The notes under the pieces: model-generated
The model's input: the letters and a program-made list of their open reading frames with translations, nothing else
Databases searched by the model: none
What the model was told of the DNA's origin: nothing
Origin: Ziziphus jujuba
Lineage: Eukaryota > Streptophyta > Magnoliopsida > Rosales > Rhamnaceae
DNA: 64,000 nucleotides
Assembly: GCF_031755915.1 (NCBI RefSeq)
Contig: NC_083382.1
Coordinates: forward strand, 33,192,501-33,256,500
Reading direction: 5' to 3'
Part shown: positions 24,261 through 35,284 of the stretch, piece after piece
Layout: each line of letters opens with the position of its first letter
Numbering within the stretch: position 1 is the stretch's first letter
Translations under genes and position numbers: made by a program

Positions 24261-25176
24261 GCGTTCTTTTATATTTTGCTATATATCTGCATATATGTTC
24301 TGCTCTGCTGATTGTCTACCATAAACTAGACAAACTCTTAATTCCTTTGACTTCCCACACAATATCTTTCACTAGATTTTATATCTATAATGCGCATAGT
24401 GGGGTCCTTCTATAATTACTTGTTCCAGCCTACTAACTCTCTCTCCATGCATCAAGTGATTGGTAATGGTATATATGACGTTTGCATACAGTTTCATTTA
24501 TATTCTTTATATAGCTATTGAGCCTGTTCTATTCTATTTAGATTGAAATCCTACATCAAAAAACAAATGTATTATGCATATATATTTTGATGATTACAAT
24601 TACTTGAATACAGAACCATATATATAAAGGAACCACTAGACCATGACTATCTATATTAACAATAACTGAAATTCTATTAACATATTACTTTGTAAAAAAA
24701 TTTATCACAAAGATTTTATAAGCTGTAACTTGCATTTTGTAAGCTATTCTAGTCAACAGGCCTTGTATTAACTAAAGTTGCAAGTTGTTAATGCCAGTTG
24801 CACTTATATATATAGATGCTAGACTTCAAAAAAATGTAAATTTATTTTTATGATCATTCTGCAAACTTGATGATCTTCTTTTATATATGTTAAATTTTAG
24901 AGTTAATGGTGACGAATCTTCAATTTAATGCAGGAAATGGACATGAACTACAATGATCTAATTATTTGTTTTGAAGGAGCCACTAAGAAAATAGAGGTAC
25001 CAGCCACAATAAATGTAGTGGTTGAAATTCTAAATTTTATGGGTGAATATTTTAAGCCACAATAAATGATGTTTCTATATTGTGACCAATAACTCCATGG
25101 TTAATGATTTTTGACCAAGATATTCGTCATTGGCTTTTTAATCCGTGGTTAATGGTCTTTTAATTTTTTTTTTTTT

Positions 25177-25350
25177 TTAAGGTAATACCTCCCCTGTTTC
25201 CCCTGTGTCTATAAAAAGTAGTTTTACTCCCCTGTGTTTTTTAAGGTAATACCTCCCATGTTTCTGTAAAAAGTAGTTTTACTCCCCTGTTTTTTTAAGG
25301 TTAAAGATGCCTCCCCTGTTTTCATACAAAGTAGCTTTACATTTTTCCAA
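25177..25350. repeat. Three-copy minisatellite
   Basis: Units begin 'ttaaggt' at 25177, 25241 and 25295. Each contains 'cctccc.tgttt', 'aaagtag.ttta' and 'ctcccctg'. The periods are about 64 and 54 bp. Confidence 0.75.
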
Positions 25351-25554
25351 ATAAAAGTAAATGGTTGAAGAACTTTTATTTGTTTTCCTTTTAAACAATA
25401 ATAATTAAAAAAACGTTATTTTTTATTCACTTAAAGACAAGATCCGGAAAGATATTCAATTGCGGGACCTACTCAATCCCAACCGTCCAAAAACAAAGAA
25501 AACTGGTCTGTCGTTATTTTCTTCGGAAAGCACGCGCTCTTTGTTTGTTATGCA

Positions 25555-25690
25555 CTCTAGTTGTCCCTAGTGATAAGTACGGATAGATAATCGCCGTCGG
25601 TTAGTTTGTCGTTATTCGTTTGACTGCCTTGTCGCTCGCCACGCACTTCGTTGTCCCTACTGATAAGTCCGGATACATAATCGCGGTCTT
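25555..25690. repeat. Two-copy direct repeat, 90-bp period
   Basis: The 'ttgtccctagtgataagt' block at 25561 recurs at 25651 with few changes, followed in both copies by 'cggata.ataatcgc'. Confidence 0.75.
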
Positions 25691-26329
25691 ACAAATCTAA
25701 GTCATTCGACTTATTATCTGCCGGATGGTAAGCACTATCCATTTCGTCAAAACCTTTTTCAATTTTTTTTTTTTTTTTTTTTTTTTTTGCTGGCTTGAGT
25801 TGAAGTATCTTCTTTTTTTTTTATAAAAGATAAATTATTAATTTTTTTAATATTTTTTTCCTAACATTTCTTTTTACATGGCCATCTCTTTTAGGCTATA
25901 TATTTTAATTATATGTGTTTTTGTTTTGGGTGAAGTTATTAAAGTTTAAATCAGAATTTTTTTTTTTTTTTGAATCATTGATTTCATACCAAATTGAAAG
26001 GTAGAACTGTTAAGAAGATGTTAGAGTTATAATTAATTTTGACTTTCTCAAATGATCAATTGAATCAATTTTATTTGATAATTAAATTAATTTTTATAAA
26101 TGTTATTTTTTTTTATAAAAAAAAATACTAATGCCACTTTAATTTTAACATTTAAAATTTTAAATTATAATATTATATTATTATTATTATTTTATTATAT
26201 AATAATTTTTAATTTAAAAGAGAATGGGTGTATTTTTAACCCACGTTATCATGATTAAATTACTATTAACGAAAAATTGAAAGTCAATTTATTTGGTATC
26301 CTAGCCAGTTATACAACTAGAATCTTCAC

Positions 26330-26765
26330 GATTAAGACAATACTAGAAGAAAAAGAGACTGGAATAATGTCCACATCATTGGAGACAGTCTGATCAAGTC
26401 ATCAGAACACACGCATGGCCTACAACATTCCAATTTATTTTTATTTTTTTTTCCATTTAAAGACAAGATCTTGTCCGGCTGTCCCACCGAGAATGATGTA
26501 TGCAGGTATGATTATAGCTTTCCAACTAACACAATAATACTAGAAAAAAAAGAGTGAGATAACGTACACATGGTAGGAACATTCTGATCACGTCATCAGA
26601 AATACAAGCATAGCATATAACATTCCAAAATTTCGTTTTTCTTTAAAAAAAAAAGATCATACTTTTCGAACTTAAATGTATCTGTATGTTGACTTTCCGG
26701 CTGTCCCACCACACAAAATTTTCAGTGTACGATTACAGTTTTCCAACAAGTTTATTACTAATTAA
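26330..26765. repeat. Local tandem duplication inside copy A
   Basis: Two imperfect units (about 26330-26520 and 26525-26765) both carry 'aatactagaa.aaaaagag', 'gtcatcaga', 'cattcca' and 'ggctgtcccacc' followed by 'ttccaac'. Copy B (56780-57020) has one unit only. Confidence 0.7.
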
Positions 26766-26779
26766 AAATCATGGCCACG

Positions 26780-27028
26780 TATACGGAATAGAGATATTCC
26801 AGCCGCCCAAGTAAAGAACTGTTACAAATAATGACGAAACTAATAGGTTTAGATAGGAAGCAACATAAAATAAACCAAATTTTATCTCCCAATATTTGGT
26901 TTGATAACCTGCTACTAATTCTTTTTCCGCTTCTGGTAAATCAAAAGGCAATCTCTCACATTCTACTAGGGAAGAAATTAGAAAAACGATAAACCCTATA
27001 GGTTGACGCCACAAATTACATCCCCAAA
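26780..27028 (-). pseudogene. ndhA: Nuclear plastid DNA insert (NUPT): ndhA fragment
   Basis: The minus strand encodes an uninterrupted stretch of plastid NADH dehydrogenase-like subunit 1, recognised by [38 protein letters not shown] and VLYLGGWN. NdhA is a membrane subunit of the thylakoid NDH complex. Only about 80 of roughly 360 residues are present, from the region after the ndhA intron, with no start, no intron and no plastid neighbours. A few substitutions at positions usually conserved (E to K, and S-G to W-E) suggest it has drifted. It is absent from the paralogous segment at 57.0-57.4 kb, so it is a nuclear insertion rather than contamination. Confidence 0.9.
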
Positions 27029-28474
27029 TGTCTATTTATTTCTTTGCATGACTTAATCGCTTTTGGCCGACCGACTTTCAGATATGAATATGATCAGCAC
27101 GTGCTTGGACGACGAATCCGATCGAAGGTATTAATAAAGACAGTAATTATTAATTAAAGAACAAGTGTGAATGCCTATTTTAGAATTGACATATACTGTA
27201 CAGGTACAATATGACAATATAATTGGAAATTAATTATAGTATTCCATCATTTAATCTATTCATTTACATATTAAATCAAGCCAAAAGTTCAATTGAAAAT
27301 GAAACCCAAGGCCAAAACTAACTCTTTCTTTTTCTTTCTTTCTTTTAATATATACATATTATTTATTAATTTAACAATTTCTTATTACGATAACAAACTA
27401 TTCATGATTTTACATTAAAAAAAAAAAAAAACAAAACAAAACAAAATGTAAGAATTTTTGGAATTTCAACCAAAGTCATACCAACCTATTGTATTTATAT
27501 CTTCTTTTTTAGTTAAATTATTAAAGCATCTTCAATAACATACCATTAGCTAGATAACCTTTTTTCCTTTTTTTTTTTTTCCTCGCTCCAATTCAGCTTT
27601 GTATATTTTGCTACGTCATTTTTTGACAGTCCATTATAACAAAGTATATAAGGCCCACACCATTTGTTGGTTTGATTTTGACTTTCACTTTTTATAAAGT
27701 GGTATAAGTAAAATTAAAGTGAGATTTACAGCAATTTAAATCAGAGCGTGGGACCAATTTTTTTTTTTTTTTTAGCATTTTCTATTTAAAAACCAATGTT
27801 AAAATTTGGAACTTAGTATTGAAATGTTCAAACTAATGCCAAATTTAAAAATACATATGCCCAAACGATTTGCTGTCAGATGCTGTAAGTCAAGAAAGCC
27901 CACACTAATTAAAAAACAAAAATAAAAGCCCCACAAGCCTTCGACTCGTATTTGCTTTGACATTAATTGGTGACGTTATCAGCATACCTGAAGACTTTAT
28001 TGGGCTACCGCTAGTTGTGGGTTTGGTTCACTTGCTTCACAAGTTGGATCCAAAAGTTATAATTGTTTATTTGAAGCCCAACTTTTTATAAGAAAATTAG
28101 ATCCAAATATTTCAAGTATCTTTAATGAAACCATGTTCCATATCAAGTTCATTTTTGGTAATTTAAAAACTCTTTCTACTTAAATTTTAAAATTCGTATA
28201 TTAATAGAAATATTAAAAATTTAAAATATAAAATTAATCATAGAAATATTAAATATTTATCAAAAATAATGAAAATTTATTTTAAAAAATAAATGTTTTT
28301 TATTAAAATATTAAAATTATTTAATTTAATTAATTAATTATCAAATTGATTATTAAAATTATGAAAATATTAAAAAGATGTTATATTTTTCTTAATCAAT
28401 TAATTTACAATAAACAGTGAAAAAAATGTCGAGATATTATGTTCAAGGAAAATGTCAACGACATAATTGGAATT

Positions 28475-28501
28475 GGGGGTGGGGGGGGGGGGGGGGGGGG
28501 G
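28475..28501. repeat. Poly-G tract
   Basis: GGGGG T followed by 21 consecutive G. Homopolymers of this length are unstable and prone to sequencing or assembly error. Just downstream (28505-28649) is a short open frame starting GEAYLQEMVKKAAGESLVYH that is less AT-rich than its surroundings and may be a gene fragment. I do not recognise it. Confidence 0.9.
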
Positions 28502-29073
28502 AATAAATATCGGCGAAGCTTATTTACAGGAGATGGTGAAGAAAGCTGCCGGTGAAAGCCTTGTGTACCACGTTCTCCCTTCCATCACCTCCAAGTACAT
28601 CCCCATCAATTTCTTTCTCTTCTCTAGGTTTTACAGAGAACATAAGTAGAAGAAGAAGAGGGTTAATGCCTTAATGGAAGCTAATAAGCCTTTAATCTTT
28701 TGAACAATTTATACAGAGAGAAAAAGAGAGAGAGAGAGAGATGTCGGGTTGTCTTAATTTTTCTTTTTTTATTATTATTATTTTTTTTGGCTCAGGTAAC
28801 TCCACATATCAAAGTTAGCTTGTGACGTGTCCCCACTCATTCACATACCAACTAGTATTATTTTTGTTTAGAAAATATATAATACATTTTTAATGAAATT
28901 GATTTATATTTAAATTAATTGCTTTCTTTATGTTTGTTTTTCTTCGATGCATCAGTGGGTTATTTTTTTTTTTATGCATAGGAATGTCGATTTGTCCCGT
29001 TCATCCCGAAAACCACAGTGCACCGACTCTAAAAGGGCAGTTTTTCTCCCAAAAAACAGAACTGCAGGGCAGG

Positions 29074-29082
29074 CTCGGGCTT
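29074..29082. repeat. 9-bp target site duplication of the MULE (left)
   Basis: CTCGGGCTT, identical to 45214-45222 on the other side of the element. Confidence 0.93.
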
Positions 29083-29324
29083 GGGGAATTTGGCCCAATA
29101 CCCTCATAGGACCGAGGTTAATGATTTTTGCCCCCTCACTTGATATCTTTTTTGTTCTACCCCTCAATATCCATTGTAACCTTCAAACAAAAAAAAATTA
29201 CTTACATATCCTATTATATTTTAAACCAAACAAAAATTTCCTTTTTCTAAACGTCTTTACACAAACACACAAATACAAAAAACCAAACAAACGGCTTTAC
29301 ACGAACACACAAATACACGAAAAT

Positions 29325-31710
29325 CCCAAAATTTCATAAAAGTATATCAAATTTTGCAAAAAAATTGGATGACTGTTCACCCTCGGTAATTCCTGAGGAA
29401 ATCGTCGGTAACCAACAAATACCCTCTGGAAAAATTACCGACGGTTTCGTCAGTAATTCCAGAGGGTGTACAGTCCATAACATTTTACCAATTTTTTGGG
29501 CCCCACAAGTCCCATAACGTGTGTTGAATGCAAAAACATGGCAAATAGGGATTCTAAAATTATGCTAAGTAGAGAAAATCCCAAAATTTCATAAAAGTGT
29601 ATCAAATTTTGCAAAAAAATTGGATGACTGTTCACCCTCGGTAATTCCTGAGGAAATCGTCGGTAACCAACAAATACCCTCTGGAAAAATTACCGACGGT
29701 TTCGTTGGTAATTCCCGAGGGTGTTCATAACATTTTACCAATTTTTTGGGCCCCACAAGTCCATAACGTGTGTTGAATGCAAAAACATGGCAAATAGGGA
29801 TTCTAAAATTATACTAAGTAGAAAAAATCCCAAAATTTCATAAAAGTGTATCAAATTTTGTAAAAAAATTGGATGACTGTTCACCCTCGGTAATTCCCGA
29901 GGAAATCGTCGGTAACCAACACATACCCTCTGGAAAAATTATCGACGGTTTCGTCGGTAATTCCCGAGGGTGTACAGTCAATAACATTTTACCAATTTTT
30001 TGGGCCCCACAAGTCCCATAACGTGTGTTGAATGCAAAAACATGCAAAATAGGGATTCTAAAATTATACTAAGGAGAGAAAATTCCAAAATTTCATAAAA
30101 GTGTCTCAAATTTTGCAAAACAATTGGATGACTGTTCACCCTCGGTAATTCCCGAGGAAATCGTCGGTAACCAACAAATACCCTCTGGAAAAATTACCGA
30201 CGGTTTCGTCGATAATTCCCGAGGGTGTACAGTCCATAACATTTTACCAATTTTTTGGGCCCCACAAGTCCCATAACGTGTGTTGAATGCAAAAACATGG
30301 CAAATAGAGATTCTAAAATTATACTAAGTAGAAAAAATCCCAAAATTTCATAAAAGGGTATCAAATTTTGCAAAAAAATTGGATGACTGTTCACCCTCGG
30401 TAATTCCCGAGGAAATCGTCGGTAACCAACACATACCCTCTGGAAAAATTACCAACGGTTTCGTTGGTAATTACCGAGGGTGTACAGTCCATCACATTTT
30501 ACAAGTTTTTTGGGCTCCACAAGTCCCATAACGTGTGTTGAATGCAAAAACATGCAAAATAGGGATTCTAAAATTATGCTAAGGAGAGAAACTCCCAAAA
30601 TTTCCTATACGTGTCTCAAATTTTGCAAAAAAATATGATGACTGTTCACCCTCGGTAAATACCGACGAAACCGTCGGTAATTTTTCCAGAGGGTATGTGT
30701 TGTGTTACCGACGGTTTCCTAGGGAATTACCGAGGGGGTACAGTCATCCAATTTTTTTGTAAATTTTGAGACACGTTTATGAAATTTTGGGATTTTCTCT
30801 CCTTAGCATAATTTTAGAATCCCTATTTTGCATGTTTTTGCATTTAATACACGTTATGGGACTTGTGGGGCCCAAAAAACATGTAAAATGTGATGGACTG
30901 TACACCCTCGGTAATTACCGACGAAACCGTCGGTACTTTTTCCAGAGGGTATGTGTTGGTTACCAACGATTTCCTCGGGAATTGCCTAGGGAATACAGTC
31001 ATCCAATTTTTTTGCAAAATTTGAGAACTTTTTAAGCAATTTTGGGATTTTCTCTCCTTAGGATAACTTTAGAATCCATATTTTTCATTTTTTTGCATTC
31101 AACACACGTTATAGGACTTGTGGGGCCCAAAAAAATTGGAAAAATTGATTGACTGTACACCCTCGGTAATTACCAACGAAACCATCGGTAATTTTTCCAG
31201 AGGGTATGTGTTGGTTACCGACGATTTCCTCGGGAATTACCGAGGGTGAACAATCATCCAAATTTTTTGCAAAAATTTGATACACTTTTATGAAATTTTG
31301 GGATTTCCTCTACTTAGCATAATTTTAGAATCCCTATTTTCCATGTTTTTGCATTCAACACACGTTATGGGACTTGTGGGGCCCAAAAAATTGGTAAAAT
31401 GTTATGGACTGTACACCCTCGGGAATTACCGACGAAATCGTCGGTAATTTTTCCAGAGGGTATTTGTTGGTTACCGACGATTTCCTCGGGAATTACCGAG
31501 GGTGAACAGTCATCCTATTTTTTTAGAAAATTTGAGAACTTTTTAAGCAATTTTTGGATTTTCTCTCCTTAGGATAATTTTAGAATCCATATTTTTCATT
31601 TTTTTGCATTCAACACATCTTAGGGACTTGTGGGGCCCAAAAAATTGGTAAAATGTGATTGCCATAGTTTTTCGATAATTACCGACGAAACCTTCGGTAA
31701 TTTTTGAATC
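29325..31710. repeat. 255-bp repeat array, forward then inverted, inside the MULE
   Basis: Forward units begin 'cccaaaatttc' (with variants) at 29325, 29580, 29829, 30084, 30339 and 30594, a period of 249-255 bp. Near 30680-30700 the orientation flips, and about four inverted units run to about 31710 ('gaaattttgggattttctctcc', 'gggacttgtggggccca'). Each unit holds small perfect or near-perfect hairpins such as TACCGACG-GTTT-CGTCGGTA and CCTCGG-TAATTCC-CGAGG. The array could fold into a hairpin of about 1 kb per arm. It has no coding capacity; short ORFs within it are repeat-derived. It lies between the left TIR and the 3' end of the transposase gene. Confidence 0.9.
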
Positions 31711-32475
31711 AAAAACAAATTGAACGTTTTCATTTTTTAATGCCGTTTGATCACTTACTTTGCCAGAATTTATCATTAATAATGCTACATTTAGCATGTT
31801 ATTGGTTGGAACACACATGATTGAAGTTGCCGGATGGAATTGTTGTGAGTCTTTTACGACGGTGTACAAATGTCAATTACCGATGATGCATTGGTCATTA
31901 CCATTGGGCAGTAATATCATCCATGCAATAGTAAGAAACATACAAACAACTGAACCAAAAACTGAAGACGGAATGATATGTTAACAAAACAATATGACAG
32001 ATGAATTTGACAATAAAAGAACACATAAAGCCAACGTCCATTACACCAAAACACACGTTACGCGGTTGACCAACTAATTGCATTCCTGACTACATTTCAT
32101 ACACACGCATACCACATAACATGGCCTCATTGTCTGAATATAGCATCATGCGATTGATGGGCGTTCGTTTCAGTGGTGCTGTTGGTTGTTAGTGCTATCA
32201 AGAGGTACGACGGTGGAGAATGATCAGCTGTTGTGACCAACCTGTTTGCACCTCCTGCATCTATATTGATGACGCTCCTCTCCTTGAGATTGAATCCTCT
32301 TCTTTCTCGGTCTTCCTGACTGTTTGCCAATTTGAGGTGGAAGTACAACCTGGTTTATGACATCATCTGGAGCATGCCACTGACTTTTATCTCCAAGTAG
32401 ATATATGGTTTCCGAATATGCATCACGGAGTGAGTCAACTGAGTAATGCGTCGAGCAAAGGAAATATGGAGAGAT

Positions 32476-32483
32476 ATGTCGAT
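32476..32483. repeat. 8-bp target site duplication of the hAT (left)
   Basis: ATGTCGAT, repeated exactly at 38466-38473. Removing the hAT and one copy restores the reading frame of the MULE transposase across the site. Confidence 0.95.
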
Positions 32484-34281
32484 TAGGGGTGGGCAAAAAC
32501 CGACCTGACCCGACAAAACCGACCAAACCGAAGAATTTGGGTCGGTTTGGGTTGGTTTTTATTGTTTAGTCGGTTTGGGTCGGGTTATACATATTTAAAT
32601 GTTAGATTTTCGGTTCGGGTTACGGGTTGGAAGGAATTTTAACCCACCCAACCCGAACCGAACCGTTTCATAACCAAAGAGCCATTTTGCAAAAATTATT
32701 TTCATTAAATTATTTCTATGAAATTTTGTAAGCCATTGATCTCTCACCATCTAATTACCACCGTTGGATTTCAAGATGAAAACACAATACACAACAGTGA
32801 CAGCACTCAACAGAACACAATCTCAGATTCTCACAAAACGAAATTGAAGCCCTAGCATTCGCGTCGCCAATCGCCACTCGCAGGCAGCATCCTCCGGCCA
32901 GCCACCACCCGATTGAACTCCCAAGCAACGCCACCACTCGTCACCCTCCCAAGTCCCAAGCTCTGCAGGTAAAAATCATTATATTTCTTATTATTATTAT
33001 AGTGATTATTGATTGATTGAAATTGAAAGGAAATCTTTCATAATTTTATTTTATTTCGAGTTAGCAACTTCTATTTTATTTTTTTTTCGTTCCTTTCTGC
33101 TTCCCTTCGGATTGGAAAATTAAATAGATCTTTGCATCTCACACAATTCAAATCTTGTAACACTCAACACTTTCACGAGGCTCACTCTACATCCTAATTA
33201 CACAAACACTGAAACACCTATGCACAAATTAAACAATTTTCCGGGAAATTGCAATCATCCTTCACAACCCAATTAAGCTAAAAACCCAGAAATGAAAGCA
33301 ATGAAACACAGAAAACAAAGAGACAGAGACAGAAAGAGACTGACTTAGCTGAAGTAGACAAACGGAGTCTGGGCTCCACGGGACTCGGAGAAGCTCCTCT
33401 CATCTCAATCGATACAGCAACAAGATGAGAATGGCACCATCTGATTCTGATTTAGAGAAAAAACAAACACAAGCAGAAAAACAGAAAAATAGTATTTTTA
33501 TTACTTTCTGGAAACACCCAAAAAAAAAAAAAAACAGATTCAGAGAAAGCAAATACAGAGAACTGAAAATGAAAAGTAGAAAATACCCAGTTGCTGTGAT
33601 CTATTTAAAAGAGTGAGTAGCGGAGCTTTTGCTGGCTTAAAAAGAGTTAAAGACTGCCATAGAAGGCAGTTAATTCATTACTTTTTCATGCTCTTGTCTA
33701 AAATCCGGTAATCCAATAAAATATTGAGTATTGACTCAGACTAGTCAAATTTCCTCTTAAAAGATAGTCAAATTTCACTTTTTTTCTTTTCGGTGATGTT
33801 TAAGTTTATTCTTTTCTTGTGTAATGGTGTAGGTGCAGAATGATTTGGTTGGGGATAAGTGATATAAAAAAGAACAATGATTAAGAAAACTAAGTGGAAA
33901 CTTTTTGGGTTATGTATAATTTCTTTATCAAATAATAGTAATTTTGAATCTAGAACTTTAAAAATATTTAAAAATTAATTTCTTTGTTGAACAATCTGTC
34001 ATTGCCAATTTGATTCTTGCTCTTAATGGTTAAAAATGCATACTTGTACTCAATTATGTCATTTTCATGAATGATGGAAAATAAATATTATTTTTTTATT
34101 TCAATTCATTTATATTTATGCCCTAAAATCTTGTGCAAATCAGAGTGTTTATATTGTTGTTTGTTTGATTCAAATGGCTTATTTTGTTGAATGGTGGACT
34201 TGGCAGTATCTGTCCAATTATTATATAAATTCATCATAATAATGTTCATAATTATGTACAAGCTAAACTTAAAGTACAAGC

Positions 34282-34284
<3 letters not shown>

Positions 34285-34352
<68 letters not shown>
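34285..34352. repeat. (TA)n microsatellite, about 68 bp
   Basis: A pure AT dinucleotide run in the 5' region of the hAT element. The length is likely polymorphic. Confidence 0.97.
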
Positions 34353-34355
<3 letters not shown>

Positions 34356-34492
34356 ATTTATATATTTATATATAATTATATATGAGGTTCTTTTCCTCAA
34401 GTCACTCAAAATTATTTATGCATAACTAAAACTTTTTGTCTTGATAAATATGAATAAAAACCTTAACCTGCATTTTTTGTTCACAATCGCAG

Positions 34493-34650
34493 AATATATT
34501 GGAAGAAAGCTACTTCTTCAGTCACCTTCAAGGACCAAACAGCTTGCCTGAATCACCTGTTGGACAGGCTTCTCAAACTCTCAGCAGTCAGCACTAATTT
34601 GGGCAGTGAATCTAATTCCTCTCCAAATGGTAGAACAGATGTGGCAGGTT
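34493..34650 (+). other. Exon-like open segment in the 5' part of the hAT (possible 5' exon or captured fragment)
   Basis: An acceptor-like CAATCGCAG is followed by about 155 bases that are less AT-rich than the flanks and open in one frame (YWKKATSSVTFKDQTACLNH onward), then a donor-like GTGGCAG|GTTTG. It lies between the hAT terminus and the transposase. It could be a non-coding 5' exon of the transposase gene or a piece of a host gene picked up by the element. I do not recognise the protein. Confidence 0.35.
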
Positions 34651-35284
34651 TGATAAGCTTCTAATTCTCTGGAATTTATTCTCTTTTAATTTCCTTTGGT
34701 GGTTGTTTCCCATTACTTAAAGAATCTATGCTATTTTAAATACATAAAATATTATACATGGAAACTATGGAATGCTGTTTTTTCTAATCAATCTTAACAC
34801 CAGGAGTTTGGATGGAAGAAGTGTATTTTTTTTCTGTTTTTTCTAATTAGTATTGCAATTTTATTTTTTTTATTTTGCTTTGTGGTCTAATATATTTTTT
34901 TCCCCTGTTTTGTAGATAAAATCAAACAGCCTATCGTGACTTGCATAAATCGAATAGCATTCCTTTTCTTTGTTTAATTCCAAGATCACAAACAATTGTG
35001 TGATTGTCTATTATTTGGAGGTAAGTTACTTAGCCTTTTTCTCGTTATTTTTGCATGTGGGAAGGTCAAAAATTGCTTTTGGAAAGTGTAGTGAAGCATA
35101 GGCTGTGAAATTGTTTGCTGTGAAGTTTGGAGATTGTGAAGTGATGTGTGACTTGATTGCTGTGAAGTTGTTAATATAACCTGGCCTGCTGATTTTGACA
35201 GCTATATGTATATATATTTGTATATATATATATATATATATATACATATATGTATATGTTTATTTTGTTTTTAATAGGTTCTAG

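Larger units (their letters stand above)
22500..26240. other. Intergenic region with scattered small repeats
   Basis: No convincing gene. It contains a segment at about 23800-24260 duplicated at 53250-53690, a three-copy minisatellite at 25177-25350, a two-copy repeat at 25555-25690, and poly-T runs (25764-25788). Bases 25430-25740 are less AT-rich than their surroundings, but no reading frame stands out. Confidence 0.6.
26260..28185. repeat. Segmental duplication M, copy A
   Basis: It aligns with 56690-59030. Shared blocks in order are 'cgaaaaattgaaagtcaatt', 'gtccacatcattgg.gacagt', 'aagtcatcagaacacacgcatgg', 'gctgtccc', 'atgatcagcac.tgct', 'taattattaattaaag', 'tgaca.tataat.ggaaat', and at the end 'gggctaccgctagtt' with 'aagttggatc'. 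Alignment stops at about 28185 and resumes at 50012, opposite the uninterrupted 59030 region of copy B. Confidence 0.8.

Noticed and set aside
29450..31035. Several similar 60-90-codon ORFs (FHSTHVMGLVGPKKLVK type)
   Set aside because: They repeat because they are readings of the 255-bp array units; frames are not conserved between units and no family matches.
34191..34385. ORF with IYIYIY repeats, and similar ones near 46208, 61542 and 63457
   Set aside because: They are translations of TA microsatellites.
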